A stretch of 59,361 nucleotides of DNA from contig NZ_LOHE01000036.1 of the NCBI RefSeq assembly GCF_001559865.1, forward strand, positions 1 through 59,361. Direction: 5' to 3'. Every line of letters begins with the position of its first letter. Position 1 is the stretch's first letter. Below, one piece after another: positions 26,052 to 36,658 of this stretch. A program made the translations under genes and the position numbers. The notes under the pieces were generated by a model. The model had not been told where the DNA came from and searched no databases. It saw only the letters and a list, made by a program, of their open reading frames with translations. This DNA comes from Abyssisolibacter fermentans. GTDB taxonomy: Bacteria > Bacillota > Clostridia > Tissierellales > MCWD3.

Positions 26052-27359
26052 CTATATATTAAGCTTATTTTTATCTATTAGCTTATTTTTTAATAAATTA
26101 TTTAAACCTTTCATAATTCCTAATTTACAATGTTCATATGTTAATCCGCCTTGTAAATAAACCCAATAAGGAGTTCGCATTGGTGCATCAGCACTTAATT
26201 CAATTGACGAGCCTTGTATAAAAGCACCTGCTGCCATAATAACAGGTTCAGAATAACCCGGCATGTCCCATGGTAATGGCAATACAAATGAATCAACAGG
26301 TGAAGCAGATTGAATACCTTGACAGAATTTAACGACTTTTTCAGGATCATTAAATTCTATAGCTTGGATTATATCACTTCTTTTATCATTAACAGCTGGT
26401 AAAACATTAAATCCTAAAGAGTCAAAGACACCTGCTGATAAAATAGCACCTTTTAAAGCTTCGCTTACAACGTGTGGAGCTAAAAATAAACCTTGTAAAG
26501 TTAATCTTGATGTTCCGTAAGTTAAACCACAATCCTTTCCTATTCCAGGTGCAGTTAATCTGTTAGAAATAGCTTCGATTAAATCTTTTTTACCTACTAC
26601 ATATCCGCCTGCAAGGGCTAAACCTCCCCCAGGATTTTTAATTAATGATCCAGCAATTATGTCTGCACCAACATCTGTTGGTTCTATGGTTTCAACAAAT
26701 TCTCCATAACAGTTATCAACCATGACTATTATATCTTTCTTTTTTTCTTTTATTGCTTTTATAGCTTCTTTCATATTATCTATCTCAACAGCTTTTCTAT
26801 CACTATAGCCTGTTGATCGTTGTATTAAAATTAATTTAGTTATATCTGTAATTGCTTCAATAGTTGCATTTATATCTATTTTGTTATTCTCTATTAAATT
26901 TACTTGATTATATGTTATATTGTATTCTTTTAGAGAACCTTTCATATTACCTTTAATACCAATTACTTTTTGCATAGTATCATAAGGTAAACCGGTTATA
27001 GATAACATTTCATCATTTGGTCTTAAAATTCCACCTAATGTAAGGGATAATGCATGAGTGCCTGAAGCAATGTTAGCACGTACTAAAGCATCTTGTGCAT
27101 TAAATACTTTTGCATATATTTCTTCAACTTTGTCTCTTCCCTCATCATCATAACCATATCCAGTAGTCCAATTAAAATGAGTAGCTGCTAAATTTGCATC
27201 TTGAAAAGCACTCAAAACCTTAAATTGATTGTATTCTTTTGTTGCATTAATTTTATCGTGTAAATGCTTTAAGTCTTTTTCGATATTTAATACATAATCT
27301 ATTATAGAGTTATCAATATCAAATTGTTTACATAATATATTTCTAGTTAACGAGTTCAA
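26052..27359 (-). CDS. ynbB: YnbB/aluminium-resistance-type PLP lyase
   Basis: A 435-residue fold-type I PLP enzyme of the methionine gamma-lyase/aluminium-resistance family. HFNWTTGYGYDDEGRDKVEEI and ASGTHALSLTLGGIL are typical, and DIIAGSLIKNPGGGLALAGGY contains the cofactor lysine. It is the last gene of the miaB-mutS-mutL-miaA-hfq run, the same neighbourhood as ynbB in Bacillus. The substrate has not been firmly established for this family; a C-S lyase activity is likely from fold. Confidence 0.9.
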   Translation of the reverse strand: MNSLTRNILCKQFDIDNSIIDYVLNIEKDLKHLHDKINATKEYNQFKVLSAFQDANLAATHFNWTTGYGYDDEGRDKVEEIYAKVFNAQDALVRANIASGTHALSLTLGGILRPNDEMLSITGLPYDTMQKVIGIKGNMKGSLKEYNITYNQVNLIENNKIDINATIEAITDITKLILIQRSTGYSDRKAVEIDNMKEAIKAIKEKKKDIIVMVDNCYGEFVETIEPTDVGADIIAGSLIKNPGGGLALAGGYVVGKKDLIEAISNRLTAPGIGKDCGLTYGTSRLTLQGLFLAPHVVSEALKGAILSAGVFDSLGFNVLPAVNDKRSDIIQAIEFNDPEKVVKFCQGIQSASPVDSFVLPLPWDMPGYSEPVIMAAGAFIQGSSIELSADAPMRTPYWVYLQGGLTYEHCKLGIMKGLNNLLKNKLIDKNKLNI

Positions 27360-27382
27360 GTCATCACCTTCATGCTTTTAGT

Positions 27383-27622
27383 TTAATTATTATGATCTTG
27401 TTTGTTCATAAAAGATACTTTACTGCTAGGATTTATAGTAGATATAGCATGTTTATATACTAAATGTTGTTTACCATCACTTTCTAATACTATTGTATAG
27501 CTATCAAATCCTTTAACATAACCTTTTAATTGATAACCATTGACTAAAAAAATTGATATCTGAATTGCTTCCTTTCTAACTTTGTTTAAAAACACATCTT
27601 GTAAATTAATACTGTTTTTCAA
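27383..27622 (-). CDS. hfq: RNA chaperone Hfq
   Basis: A 79-residue Sm-like protein. [20 protein letters not shown] opens the fold, [15 protein letters not shown] follows, and [10 protein letters not shown] is the Sm2 signature. Hfq hexamers bind small RNAs and A-rich mRNA. It sits 27 bp downstream of miaA on the minus strand, the conserved miaA-hfq pair. The short C terminus is typical of Gram-positive Hfq. Confidence 0.95.
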   Translation of the reverse strand: MKNSINLQDVFLNKVRKEAIQISIFLVNGYQLKGYVKGFDSYTIVLESDGKQHLVYKHAISTINPSSKVSFMNKQDHNN

Positions 27623-27649
27623 TTAAATCCCCTCCATAAAATTCTTTGT

Positions 27650-28591
27650 TTATAATAAATTTTCATTAATGCTATAAGCGATATAATCTACAATATCTTT
27701 TTTGCTTATATAGTCATCAACATTTACCCAATTAATTCGTTCATCTCTTCTAAACCAAGTTAATTGGCGTTTGGCAAATCTTCTTGTATCTCTTTTTAAA
27801 ATTTCTATAGCTTCATCTAAGCTATATTTTCCTTCGAGATAAGCAATTATTTCTTTATAACCAAGACCCTGTAATGCAGTAGAGTTTTTATTATATCCTT
27901 TATTTAATAATTCTTTTACTTCATCAATAAGTCCTTCTTTAATCATCATATCAACTCTTATATTAATTCTATCATATAATTTTTTTCTGTCCATATTTAA
28001 AGCAAAATATGCGATATTATAATTATTATTATATTTACGAAAGTTTTTATAATAAGCTGACATTGGTTTACCAGTTTCATGATATATTTCTAAAGCTCTT
28101 ATTATCCTCTTTGTATCATTAATATGTATTCTTTGAGCAGATAAAGGATCTATTTGAGCTAACTTTTCGTGAATAAATTCATTTCCCTTTTCTTCAGCTT
28201 CGCAGGCATACTTTTTTCTCAAGTCATTATTGCATATAGCCTTTGAAAAATCTAGCTCATATACTAATGAATTAATGTATAAACCGGTACCTCCTACAAT
28301 CATAGGAAGTTTATTTTTTGATAAAATTAGGTTCATATATTCTTCTGATTTTTCTTTGAATTTAGATACATTAAAATCTTCATCAGGAGTTATTTCATCA
28401 ATCATATAATGTTTTATTCCCTGTTTTTCATCTTCTTTAACTTTAGCCGTTCCTATATCCATGTATTTATAGATTTGCATTGAATCACCAGAAATAATTT
28501 CAGCATTGACCTTTTTTGCCACATCTATTGAAATACTTGTTTTACCTACAGCGGTTGGTCCAACTAATATAATAATTGGTTTTTTTGTCAT
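27650..28591 (-). CDS. miaA: tRNA dimethylallyltransferase
   Basis: A 313-residue MiaA. The P-loop is GPTAVGKTSIS, GDSMQIYKYMDIGTAK binds substrate, and GGTGLYINSL and RDTRRFAKRQLTWFR are conserved. It adds an isopentenyl group to A37 of tRNAs that read UNN codons; MiaB, encoded upstream in the same run, then methylthiolates that base. It follows mutL with 11 bases between. Confidence 0.95.
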   Translation of the reverse strand: MTKKPIIILVGPTAVGKTSISIDVAKKVNAEIISGDSMQIYKYMDIGTAKVKEDEKQGIKHYMIDEITPDEDFNVSKFKEKSEEYMNLILSKNKLPMIVGGTGLYINSLVYELDFSKAICNNDLRKKYACEAEEKGNEFIHEKLAQIDPLSAQRIHINDTKRIIRALEIYHETGKPMSAYYKNFRKYNNNYNIAYFALNMDRKKLYDRINIRVDMMIKEGLIDEVKELLNKGYNKNSTALQGLGYKEIIAYLEGKYSLDEAIEILKRDTRRFAKRQLTWFRRDERINWVNVDDYISKKDIVDYIAYSINENLL

Positions 28592-28602
28592 ATAATCATC
28601 CT

Positions 28603-30507
28603 TTATTGAATCCTTTTAAATTTTTTTTCTAATTCATGTTTAGACAGCTTAACTATTGTAGGTCTGCCGTGCGGACATGTATATGGATTTTCAAGCATTT
28701 GTAATTGTTTAAATAAACTTTCTATTTCTATTTCTTTTAAATTGTCGCCACCTTTTACTGCTGTAGTACATGCTAATTTCATTATATATTTTAATCTATA
28801 ATCTTGTGGTTTTTTAGAAATATCCTTTAAGTGATCTAATATTTCAATAAAAAATTTTTTTAAACCTTTTATATTTAATAGTGCTGGAACACTTCTTAAT
28901 AATATACTATTGTTTCCAAAGTCCTCAATTTCAAAACCTAGTTTGTCTAAAATGCTTTTATTTTCATTAATAGTTAACAATTCATGATTGGTCATATCTA
29001 TAGTTATAGGTGTTATCAATTCTTGTTTTAATATTTCATTTTTTTCGTGTTGATTATAAATTTTTTCGTACATAACTCTTTCATGAGCAGCATGCTGATC
29101 AATCATATATAATTCTTCGGTTATTTTATCAGCAGCTATAATATATGTTGAAAACAAAGTACAGATGTATCTTAACTCAGGAAAATTGTGTTTTGTATCT
29201 TCTGATTCAATAACTGTATCTGGTTCTATCGGTTTATCTATTTGTATTTGAGTTTCTTTTTCTATAATCATTGGTTCTTTTTTAATATAACTTACAGGGT
29301 TATTTACTTTGCTTGTTAATTTGTTGTTATCTTGGTTATATATTGTTATTTGTTCACTTTTATACTTGCTTTCTTTTGAATTATCTTTAACATAGTCTTT
29401 TTTAAAAGAACTTTTTATATAGTTATTAGGTTTTATATTACTAATCAAATCTAAATATTCAATTTTTTTATCATATTTTTTATCAGAAGTTGTTTTTGTT
29501 TCGTTTGTATGAATTAAATCTTTTTTAAAGAGAGTATCTTTAATAACTTTTTTCAAAATATTGTATATATGGTTATCATCATCAAATCGTATTTCTGATT
29601 TACTTGGATGTATATTTACATCAATACTACTAGGCTCAACTTCTATAAACAAAAACACTATAGGAAAATTGTTTATTGTTATAAGTGTTTTATAAGCGTC
29701 TTGGACAGCTTTTGACAAGATATCGCTTTGAATACACCTACCATTTACATAAAAAAATTGATGTTTTCTATTACCTCTGGATAACTCTGGTTTTGAAATA
29801 TATCCATGTATTTTAATATCATCATTATAAGCTACATTAATTAACGATTGAATATAGCTTTTACCATAAAGTGAATATATACATGATAGCAAATCACCTT
29901 TACCAGAAGTTTTAAAAATTAATTTGCCATCTCTTATATATTTAAAAGATATTCTAGGGTAAGATAAAGCTAGTTTAAATATAATTTCACTAACATAACT
30001 ACTTTCTGTTGTATCACTTTTGAGGAATTTTTTTCTTACTGGAACGTTAAAAAATAGATTCCGCACAATAAATGTAGTTCCCTTAGGGCATCCTACATCT
30101 GTTTTATCAATAATTTTACCGCCTGTAACATTTAGTTGCATACCATAGTTAGCTTCAAGTGTTTTAGTTATTACCTCAACTTGTGATACAGCTGTTATAC
30201 TAGATAGTGCTTCTCCTCTAAAGCCTAATGTATGGATATTACTTAAATCATCAGAATTAATGATTTTGCTTGTTGTATGTCTAAGGAAAGCAATATCTAA
30301 ATCATCTGTACTTATACCGTTTCCGTTGTCAGTAATTCTTATATATTGTTTACCACCGTTTTTAATTTCTATCACAATTGAGTCAGACTTAGCATCTATT
30401 GAGTTTTCTACTAATTCCTTTATTACTGAAGCGGGTCTTTCTATAACTTCACCGGCTGCTATTTTATTTATCGTAGTTTCATCTAAAAAATTAATAATAC
30501 CTTTCAT
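28603..30507 (-). CDS. mutL: DNA mismatch repair protein MutL
   Basis: A 634-residue MutL. The GHKL ATPase motifs lie near the N terminus: ELVENSIDAKSD, DNGNGIS, GFRGEALSS. The C-terminal endonuclease motif DQHAAHERVMYE is intact, as are ACTTAVKGGD and CPHGRPTIVKL, so this is a nicking MutL of the Gram-positive type, used in place of MutH. The linker (about residues 340-440) is lysine-rich and low in complexity. I start at ATG 30507 (AGGTGA five bases upstream) instead of GTG 30516. MutS is directly upstream. Confidence 0.95.
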   Translation of the reverse strand: MKGIINFLDETTINKIAAGEVIERPASVIKELVENSIDAKSDSIVIEIKNGGKQYIRITDNGNGISTDDLDIAFLRHTTSKIINSDDLSNIHTLGFRGEALSSITAVSQVEVITKTLEANYGMQLNVTGGKIIDKTDVGCPKGTTFIVRNLFFNVPVRKKFLKSDTTESSYVSEIIFKLALSYPRISFKYIRDGKLIFKTSGKGDLLSCIYSLYGKSYIQSLINVAYNDDIKIHGYISKPELSRGNRKHQFFYVNGRCIQSDILSKAVQDAYKTLITINNFPIVFLFIEVEPSSIDVNIHPSKSEIRFDDDNHIYNILKKVIKDTLFKKDLIHTNETKTTSDKKYDKKIEYLDLISNIKPNNYIKSSFKKDYVKDNSKESKYKSEQITIYNQDNNKLTSKVNNPVSYIKKEPMIIEKETQIQIDKPIEPDTVIESEDTKHNFPELRYICTLFSTYIIAADKITEELYMIDQHAAHERVMYEKIYNQHEKNEILKQELITPITIDMTNHELLTINENKSILDKLGFEIEDFGNNSILLRSVPALLNIKGLKKFFIEILDHLKDISKKPQDYRLKYIMKLACTTAVKGGDNLKEIEIESLFKQLQMLENPYTCPHGRPTIVKLSKHELEKKFKRIQ

Positions 30508-30516
30508 ATATATCAC

Positions 30517-33162
30517 CTACAATTTTTTTGATTCTTCAACTAAAGAGTATAAAATATTTAAAGCGTCAAGAGGTGTAGTTTTAGCTATATCTATTGAATT
30601 AAGTTTTTTTATAATATTTTCACCTTTATTATTAAAAAAGCTGATTTGTTCTACCTGTTTGCTTGAACTACCTGTTTCAATTTTCTTTTTTTCAATTTGA
30701 CTGCATATAGTTGCGGCTGCTTCATTATTTAAATCTCTTTTTTCTAAGTCAAATAATATATTTTTAGCTCTATTTATAACACTATCAGGAATACCAGCAA
30801 GCTTTGCAACCTCTATACCATAGCTTTTATCAGCCTCTCCCCTATCTATTTTTCTTAAAAATATTATACTGTCATTTTGTTCTTTTACAAGAATCTTATA
30901 GTTTTTAATGCCATTTAGTTTACCTTCGAGCTCAGTTAATTCATGATAATGTGTTGCAAACAAGGTCTTTGCACCTAATAAGTTGTTATTACTTATATAT
31001 TCTACAACAGCCCAAGCTATGCTTAAACCATCATAAGTACTTGTTCCTCTTCCAATTTCATCAAGAATAATCAAACTATTTTTAGTTGCATTATTTAAAA
31101 TATTAGCTACTTCACTCATTTCTACCATAAAAGTACTCTGACCTTCTGCTAAATTATCTGATGCTCCTACCCTTGTAAATATCCTATCAACTATAGCAAT
31201 ATTAGCTTCATCTGCTGGAACAAAACTTCCTACTTGAGCCATCAGAGATATTAAAGCTACTTGCCTCATATAAGTTGACTTACCAGCCATATTTGGTCCT
31301 GTAATTATAATCATTCTGCTGTCATCATTATTTAAGTATGTGTCATTTGGTACAAACATATCATCTTTTAATACTTTTTCTACAACAGGATGTTTTCCAT
31401 TCTTTATATCTATAATGCCTTCTGTATTTATTGTAGGCTTGATATAGTTGTTCCTATATGCAATATGAGATAAAGAACAAATAGCATCTAATTGAGATAT
31501 TATACCAGCAGATTTTTGTATTCTTTTAATATTGTTTTTGATACTATCTTTAATAGAATTAAAAATTTCTAATTCTAATTTGATATATTTATCTTCAGCT
31601 CCTAAAATCTTAGATTCCATTTCTTTAAGTTCAGGTGTAATGTATCTTTCAGCGTTTGATAAAGTTTGTTTCCTAATATAGTTATCAGGTGCAAATTTAA
31701 TATTTGATTTAGTTATTTCTATATAGTAACCAAAAACTTTATTATAACCTACCTTTAAAGATTTAATAGATGTTCTTTTACGTTCATTTTCTTGTAGATT
31801 AGATATCCACTGCTTACCTTCTAAAGCGGCCATTTTAATTTGTGCAAGTTCTTTACTATACTCTTCTCTTATCATTCCCCCATCCTTTGTTGATAGTGGT
31901 GGGTCTTGTACTATTGCATTTTCTATTAAAGCATGTACATCTTTTAAATCATCTAAAGAAGATTCTAGTTCTTGCAAATACTTATTGTCAGTATCATATA
32001 GCATTCTTTTCATAGATGGTATAACACCAATTGATTTTTTTAGTGATATTAGATCTCTTGCATTGCAGTTTCCATATACTATTTTAGATATTAGTCTTTC
32101 CATATCATATATATCTTTTAATAGAGTACGAACATCATCTAATAAGAAAATATTATTAACTAAATACTCAACAGAATCTAATCTTTTTTCTATGATATTT
32201 TTTTGTAAAAGAGGCTCTTCAATCCATTTTTTTAATAGTCTACCGCCCATTGCTGTTTTTGTATTATCTAGTACCCATAGAAGAGAACCTTGTTTATTTT
32301 TATTTCTCATTGTTTCCGTCAGTTCTAGATTTCGTCTAGTACTAATATCCATCAACATGTAGTTACTGTTTGAATAGTAAGTAATATTGTTTATGTGATT
32401 CAAGCTTATTTTCTGAGTATCGTTTAAGTAAGAAATCAATGCTCCACTAGCTATTATTGCCCCATTTCTTTCTTTTAGCCCAAAACCATCTACACTTGCT
32501 ATATTAAACTGTTTCTTGATTACATCTATAGAATTATTTAACTCATACATATAATCTTCATACTTATTTATATAAGTATGGAATTTAGTTGATAATAAAG
32601 CTGTTAAATTTTCGTTATTCAAGAGTTCTTCATTGCAAATAATTTCAGTTGGTTGTATTTTTGCTAATTCATCTATTATTAAAGTTTCTATATTCTCATT
32701 TATATCAGTTGTGTAAAATTGTCCCGTTGTAACATCTACATATGATATACCTGCTGTATTATTTTTAGTATAGAGGCAGCAAAGATAATTGTTCTTTTTA
32801 TCTTCTAATGATTTAGAATTCGTTACAGTTCCAGGTGTTATTACCCTTATTACATCTCTTTTTACAATCCCTTTTGCTAGTGCGGGGTCTTCAACTTGCT
32901 CACATATAGCAACTTTATAGCCATTTTCTATTAGTTTTTGAATATAACTTTCTGCTGCATGAAAAGGAACACCACACATTGGAGCCTTTTCATTTTGTCC
33001 GCAATTACGACCAGTTAATGCTATCTCTAATACTTTTGAAGATATAATTGCATCGTCAAAAAACATTTCATAAAAATCGCCTAATCTGAAAAAGAGAATA
33101 GAATCCTTGTGCTTATCTTTAATTTCTTTGTATTGTTGCATCATTGGTGTTAGTTTACTCAA
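30517..33162 (-). CDS. mutS: DNA mismatch repair protein MutS
   Basis: An 881-residue MutS. The mismatch-reading Phe-Glu motif is in FRLGDFYEMFFDDA, Walker A is GPNMAGKSTYMRQ, and DEIGRGTSTYDG is the Walker B region; the C-terminal helix-turn-helix is present. It recognises mispairs and loads MutL. The start is TTG with AGGAGG eight bases upstream. Downstream of miaB by 21 bases. Confidence 0.96.
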   Translation of the reverse strand: MSKLTPMMQQYKEIKDKHKDSILFFRLGDFYEMFFDDAIISSKVLEIALTGRNCGQNEKAPMCGVPFHAAESYIQKLIENGYKVAICEQVEDPALAKGIVKRDVIRVITPGTVTNSKSLEDKKNNYLCCLYTKNNTAGISYVDVTTGQFYTTDINENIETLIIDELAKIQPTEIICNEELLNNENLTALLSTKFHTYINKYEDYMYELNNSIDVIKKQFNIASVDGFGLKERNGAIIASGALISYLNDTQKISLNHINNITYYSNSNYMLMDISTRRNLELTETMRNKNKQGSLLWVLDNTKTAMGGRLLKKWIEEPLLQKNIIEKRLDSVEYLVNNIFLLDDVRTLLKDIYDMERLISKIVYGNCNARDLISLKKSIGVIPSMKRMLYDTDNKYLQELESSLDDLKDVHALIENAIVQDPPLSTKDGGMIREEYSKELAQIKMAALEGKQWISNLQENERKRTSIKSLKVGYNKVFGYYIEITKSNIKFAPDNYIRKQTLSNAERYITPELKEMESKILGAEDKYIKLELEIFNSIKDSIKNNIKRIQKSAGIISQLDAICSLSHIAYRNNYIKPTINTEGIIDIKNGKHPVVEKVLKDDMFVPNDTYLNNDDSRMIIITGPNMAGKSTYMRQVALISLMAQVGSFVPADEANIAIVDRIFTRVGASDNLAEGQSTFMVEMSEVANILNNATKNSLIILDEIGRGTSTYDGLSIAWAVVEYISNNNLLGAKTLFATHYHELTELEGKLNGIKNYKILVKEQNDSIIFLRKIDRGEADKSYGIEVAKLAGIPDSVINRAKNILFDLEKRDLNNEAAATICSQIEKKKIETGSSSKQVEQISFFNNKGENIIKKLNSIDIAKTTPLDALNILYSLVEESKKL

Positions 33163-33183
33163 TATAAATTCCTCCTAAAAACA

Positions 33184-34617
33184 TTAATCCCTATTGACCA
33201 TTTCTCCTTCTAAAAACCATGTTTTAGCTTTAGTAATTTTTACATTAACTAAACTGCCAATAAGTTCTTTAGGTGCTTTAAAATGTACCAATTTAAAGGT
33301 CTTAGTTCGTCCGCTTAACATAGATTCATCATTTTTACTAATTCCCTCTACTAGTATTTCATGGGTTTGGCCTATCATATTTTTATTGATTTCATTACTA
33401 ATAGGGTTCATTATTTCTAATAATCTATCAAATCTTTTGTGTTTAACATCATTTGGTATTTGATCTTTCATTTCAGCAGCTGGTGTACCTTTTCTTACTG
33501 AATATAAGAAAGTAAATGCTGAATCAAATCTAACTTTTTTTACTACATCCAAAGTATCTTCAAAATCTTCTTCGGTTTCACCAGGGAATCCTACTATTAT
33601 ATCTGTTGTTAAAGCAATATTAGGAATAGCTGTTTTAAGTTTTTTTACTAGTTCTAAATACTGCTCTTTAGTATATTTTCTATTCATTCTCTTGAGTATT
33701 TTACTACTACCTGATTGGAAAGGTAGATGTAAATGTTCTACGACTTTATCGCAATTTTTCATTGCGTCTATTAGTTCATCAGATAAATCTTTTGGATGAG
33801 AAGTCATAAATCTTATACGTTCTATACCCTCTACTTCATTTATCATATACAATAACTGTGCGAAAGATATTTTATTTTCTAATGATTTACCGTAAGAGTT
33901 AACATTTTGACCTAGCAAAGTGATCTCTTTACATCCTTGCTTAGCTAATTTAATAACTTCAGAAAGTATATCTTCTGGTAATCTGCTTTTTTCTCTACCT
34001 CTTGTGTAAGGTACTATACAATAAGAACAGAAATTATTACAGCCCTTCATTATGTTAATAAAAGCTTTAAAGCTATATTTTCTTTCAGATGGCATCCCCT
34101 CAATTGGGTCTCCTCCATCTTCCCACACATCAATTATTCTTTTAGAAGTTTGTAATAGATTATCCAACATTTCAGGCAACTTGTAGTAGTTATGAGTACC
34201 AAAAACTAAATCTACATGTCTGTATTTTTTTGTAATATATTCTTTTACTTCTTCTTTTTGAGGCATACATCCACAAACGGCTATAATTAGCTCAGGGTTA
34301 TTTTTTTTCAGATGCTTAAGTTCTCCTAGTTTTCCATATACTTTTAGTTCAGCATTTTCTCTAATTAGGCATGTGTTAAAAATAATTAAGTCAGCTGTAT
34401 TCATATCATGGGTTACTTCATATCCTATATCATTTAACATTCCTGCCATTCTTTCAGAATCATGTTCATTCATTTGGCAACCATAAGTTAAAATCATATA
34501 GTTCTTTCTATTACCCGATATACTATAATGTGCTTCATTTCTTTCTTTCATTCTATCCATATAAACTTTTTGTTTATCATATTCATTATGTGGGATATCT
34601 TTTGTTATTTTGCTCAT
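33184..34617 (-). CDS. miaB: tRNA-2-methylthio-N6-dimethylallyladenosine synthase
   Basis: A 477-residue radical SAM methylthiotransferase. The UPF0004 domain supplies the first cluster cysteines ([27 protein letters not shown]), [17 protein letters not shown] is the CxxxCxxC radical SAM site, and a TRAM domain ends the protein. It converts i6A37 to ms2i6A37 on tRNAs made substrates by MiaA. First gene of the minus-strand run; the 216-bp region upstream, between miaB and the lipoprotein gene, should hold its promoter. Confidence 0.95.
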   Translation of the reverse strand: MSKITKDIPHNEYDKQKVYMDRMKERNEAHYSISGNRKNYMILTYGCQMNEHDSERMAGMLNDIGYEVTHDMNTADLIIFNTCLIRENAELKVYGKLGELKHLKKNNPELIIAVCGCMPQKEEVKEYITKKYRHVDLVFGTHNYYKLPEMLDNLLQTSKRIIDVWEDGGDPIEGMPSERKYSFKAFINIMKGCNNFCSYCIVPYTRGREKSRLPEDILSEVIKLAKQGCKEITLLGQNVNSYGKSLENKISFAQLLYMINEVEGIERIRFMTSHPKDLSDELIDAMKNCDKVVEHLHLPFQSGSSKILKRMNRKYTKEQYLELVKKLKTAIPNIALTTDIIVGFPGETEEDFEDTLDVVKKVRFDSAFTFLYSVRKGTPAAEMKDQIPNDVKHKRFDRLLEIMNPISNEINKNMIGQTHEILVEGISKNDESMLSGRTKTFKLVHFKAPKELIGSLVNVKITKAKTWFLEGEMVNRD

Positions 34618-34799
34618 TATCTATTCTCCTATCATTATCATTTATAATATTATTGCTTATAGTGAAATATTTATGTAAAGGCTGATTAAAACACTAGCAT
34701 CAGCTACACTAAACGTGATTAACTCTTCTATAATTATAACATTTTTACAAACAACAACAAAGTAAATTTTGATAAATCATAAGATAGCTTAATTATAAA

Positions 34800-34823
34800 A
34801 GGACAAGAATTTAATTCTAGTCC
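34800..34823 (-). terminator. Terminator after the lipoprotein gene
   Basis: Arms AGGACTAGAAT and ATTCTTGTCCT on the minus strand (one mismatch), followed by TTTTA. Confidence 0.7.
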
Positions 34824-34833
34824 TCATAATTAA

Positions 34834-35208
34834 TCATTCATCCATTTTAACAGCTATATAATACTTTCCTTGATATTCTATAGCAATCATTTTTTTTACT
34901 CTTTTACCTTTTAGAGAGTATATATTACTTCCTTTTTCAAACATACTAGCAGTGTTATTTGTTGTAGGTACATCAACTACATTTTCTATTTCACCTATTT
35001 TTTCATCAAGTTGTTCTTTAGTTGCAGAAATGTATTTTATATCTTCTACAGAGTAAAGCGTATCTTGCCACATAATAGTAGGAGTATAATCGATAGCACC
35101 TTCTTCTTTTATTTCTTCTTTTATTTTTTCGGTTTCATTACTACAACCTACTGCTCCAATTATAATAATGGCTAACATACAAATTAATATTTTATTTTTT
35201 AATGACAT
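34834..35208 (-). CDS. Small lipoprotein
   Basis: A 124-residue protein with a lipoprotein signal peptide: KNKILICMLAIIIIGAVGC, with lipobox GAVGC and lipidation at the cysteine. The mature part is acidic, then has a compact domain ending KMIAIEYQGKYYIAVKMDE. No family recognised. It is last in a minus-strand run with two S41 peptidases, 27 bp after the nearer one. In some antimicrobial-resistance loci a lipoprotein accompanies such a peptidase; here that is only a suggestion. Confidence 0.75.
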   Translation of the reverse strand: MSLKNKILICMLAIIIIGAVGCSNETEKIKEEIKEEGAIDYTPTIMWQDTLYSVEDIKYISATKEQLDEKIGEIENVVDVPTTNNTASMFEKGSNIYSLKGKRVKKMIAIEYQGKYYIAVKMDE

Positions 35209-35235
35209 GAATTATTCTCCTTTCAATATTTATTA

Positions 35236-36486
35236 TTAATTATTAGGAGTATAATTATTACAAGTTTCAAGAATTATATCATATAATTTATCCATGTCAT
35301 CATTATACATATTTATACCTTTATAATCATTTATTACATCCGAAAGCATTATATGTGGAGTTATTAAGCTTTCATTATTTTTATTTGGTATTATCCCTGG
35401 AACAGTTGCAACTTTTAAAACATAATTAGAGTTTATACTTGTTTTTGGATTATTATATAATGTTGAGTTATTTCCAACAGTTTCACCAATTAAAATACCA
35501 ACATCATTATACTTGATTAATCCTGCAAAAATACAACCGCCACTATAAGTATAATTTGATGTTAAAACAATTATATTTCCTTTATATAAATTTTCATCAT
35601 ATTTTTGATTATTGTTAACTAATACATTATCAAGGCTATAATAAGATTCAATTGGTAAATATTTAAAAAATTCATCTATAAAACGAAGATATCCACCTGA
35701 ACATTTTGAAATATCAATAATGATGTTATTAATTTTGTTAGTATTAACTTCTTCAAAAAAATTAGAAAGCATTTCTATATTTTTCATAGAATCTACCATG
35801 TATTTCATTTTTAGAACCGCATAATTTTCATTTATATCATAATTATTATTTAATGGTTTATACTTTTTATTGAAATCTACATTCAATGAAATATTTAATG
35901 TTTTAATCTCATTATTTTTCTTTTTAACTTGTATTTCAGTATTATTAGGGTTTAAATTTAAATATTTAAAATAAACGTCTGTAAATAAAAAACTTGGAAG
36001 TCTACTATTTAAATAATAAATATTATCTGCAGTTAAATATTTAGACATTTCTTTTATGATTTCGTCTATTTTCATATCTCCTATTTGAATAATTTCATCT
36101 CCTTTTTCTAATAGAGGATATGTTTTACTTTCTTCCAATATATAAAATCTATTATCATAACATGTAACACGAAAATCGGGTACTTTATATTTGATTTCCT
36201 TATCATATACCTTAGAATGTGCATCATTTAATGTAGCAACCATCATAGAAACTGCCTTAAATATATCTTTTTTAGAATAGTTTTCTTTATATATGTCATT
36301 GAAAACATCTTTTTTTGCATTTATAAATTCTTCAGTACATTTAGGATGGTTGTCCATAATAAAGTTCTTATAAACATCTAATTCTTTAGTATAATTACGA
36401 TAGTCGTTTATAAAATATATTAAAAGTGCTAGGATAAAACCGATGGTAAAAACTAAACAATGTTTTTTTGAAACTTTTATTTTCAT
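35236..36486 (-). CDS. Membrane-anchored S41-family peptidase, copy 1
   Basis: A 416-residue protein with an N-terminal membrane anchor (residues about 8-26) and an extracellular S41/tail-specific-protease fold. A histidine in TLNDAHSKVYD and a serine in TSNYTYSGGCIFAG sit where the catalytic residues of the tricorn/nisin-resistance branch lie, and IGETVGNNST follows. LEKGDEIIQIGDM is a PDZ-like element. It is clearly paralogous to the gene upstream (shared block DVYKNFIMDNHPKCTEEF). The strand around the serine (YSGGC) differs from the paralogue's YSAAS, so specificity may differ. Confidence 0.8.
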   Translation of the reverse strand: MKIKVSKKHCLVFTIGFILALLIYFINDYRNYTKELDVYKNFIMDNHPKCTEEFINAKKDVFNDIYKENYSKKDIFKAVSMMVATLNDAHSKVYDKEIKYKVPDFRVTCYDNRFYILEESKTYPLLEKGDEIIQIGDMKIDEIIKEMSKYLTADNIYYLNSRLPSFLFTDVYFKYLNLNPNNTEIQVKKKNNEIKTLNISLNVDFNKKYKPLNNNYDINENYAVLKMKYMVDSMKNIEMLSNFFEEVNTNKINNIIIDISKCSGGYLRFIDEFFKYLPIESYYSLDNVLVNNNQKYDENLYKGNIIVLTSNYTYSGGCIFAGLIKYNDVGILIGETVGNNSTLYNNPKTSINSNYVLKVATVPGIIPNKNNESLITPHIMLSDVINDYKGINMYNDDMDKLYDIILETCNNYTPNN

Positions 36487-36658
36487 AATTCCCTCCTATA
36501 AATAATGTTTTTATAGTTTATATTTAATATGAATAACATTTAATAGAATATAAAGCTAATTTTAACATCATTCTATTATAATATAGGAAGTTCCTTTAAA
36601 AATAAAAAATATTAATTTATATTAACAATTTTGAAAATATATAAGGTATTATGTAACA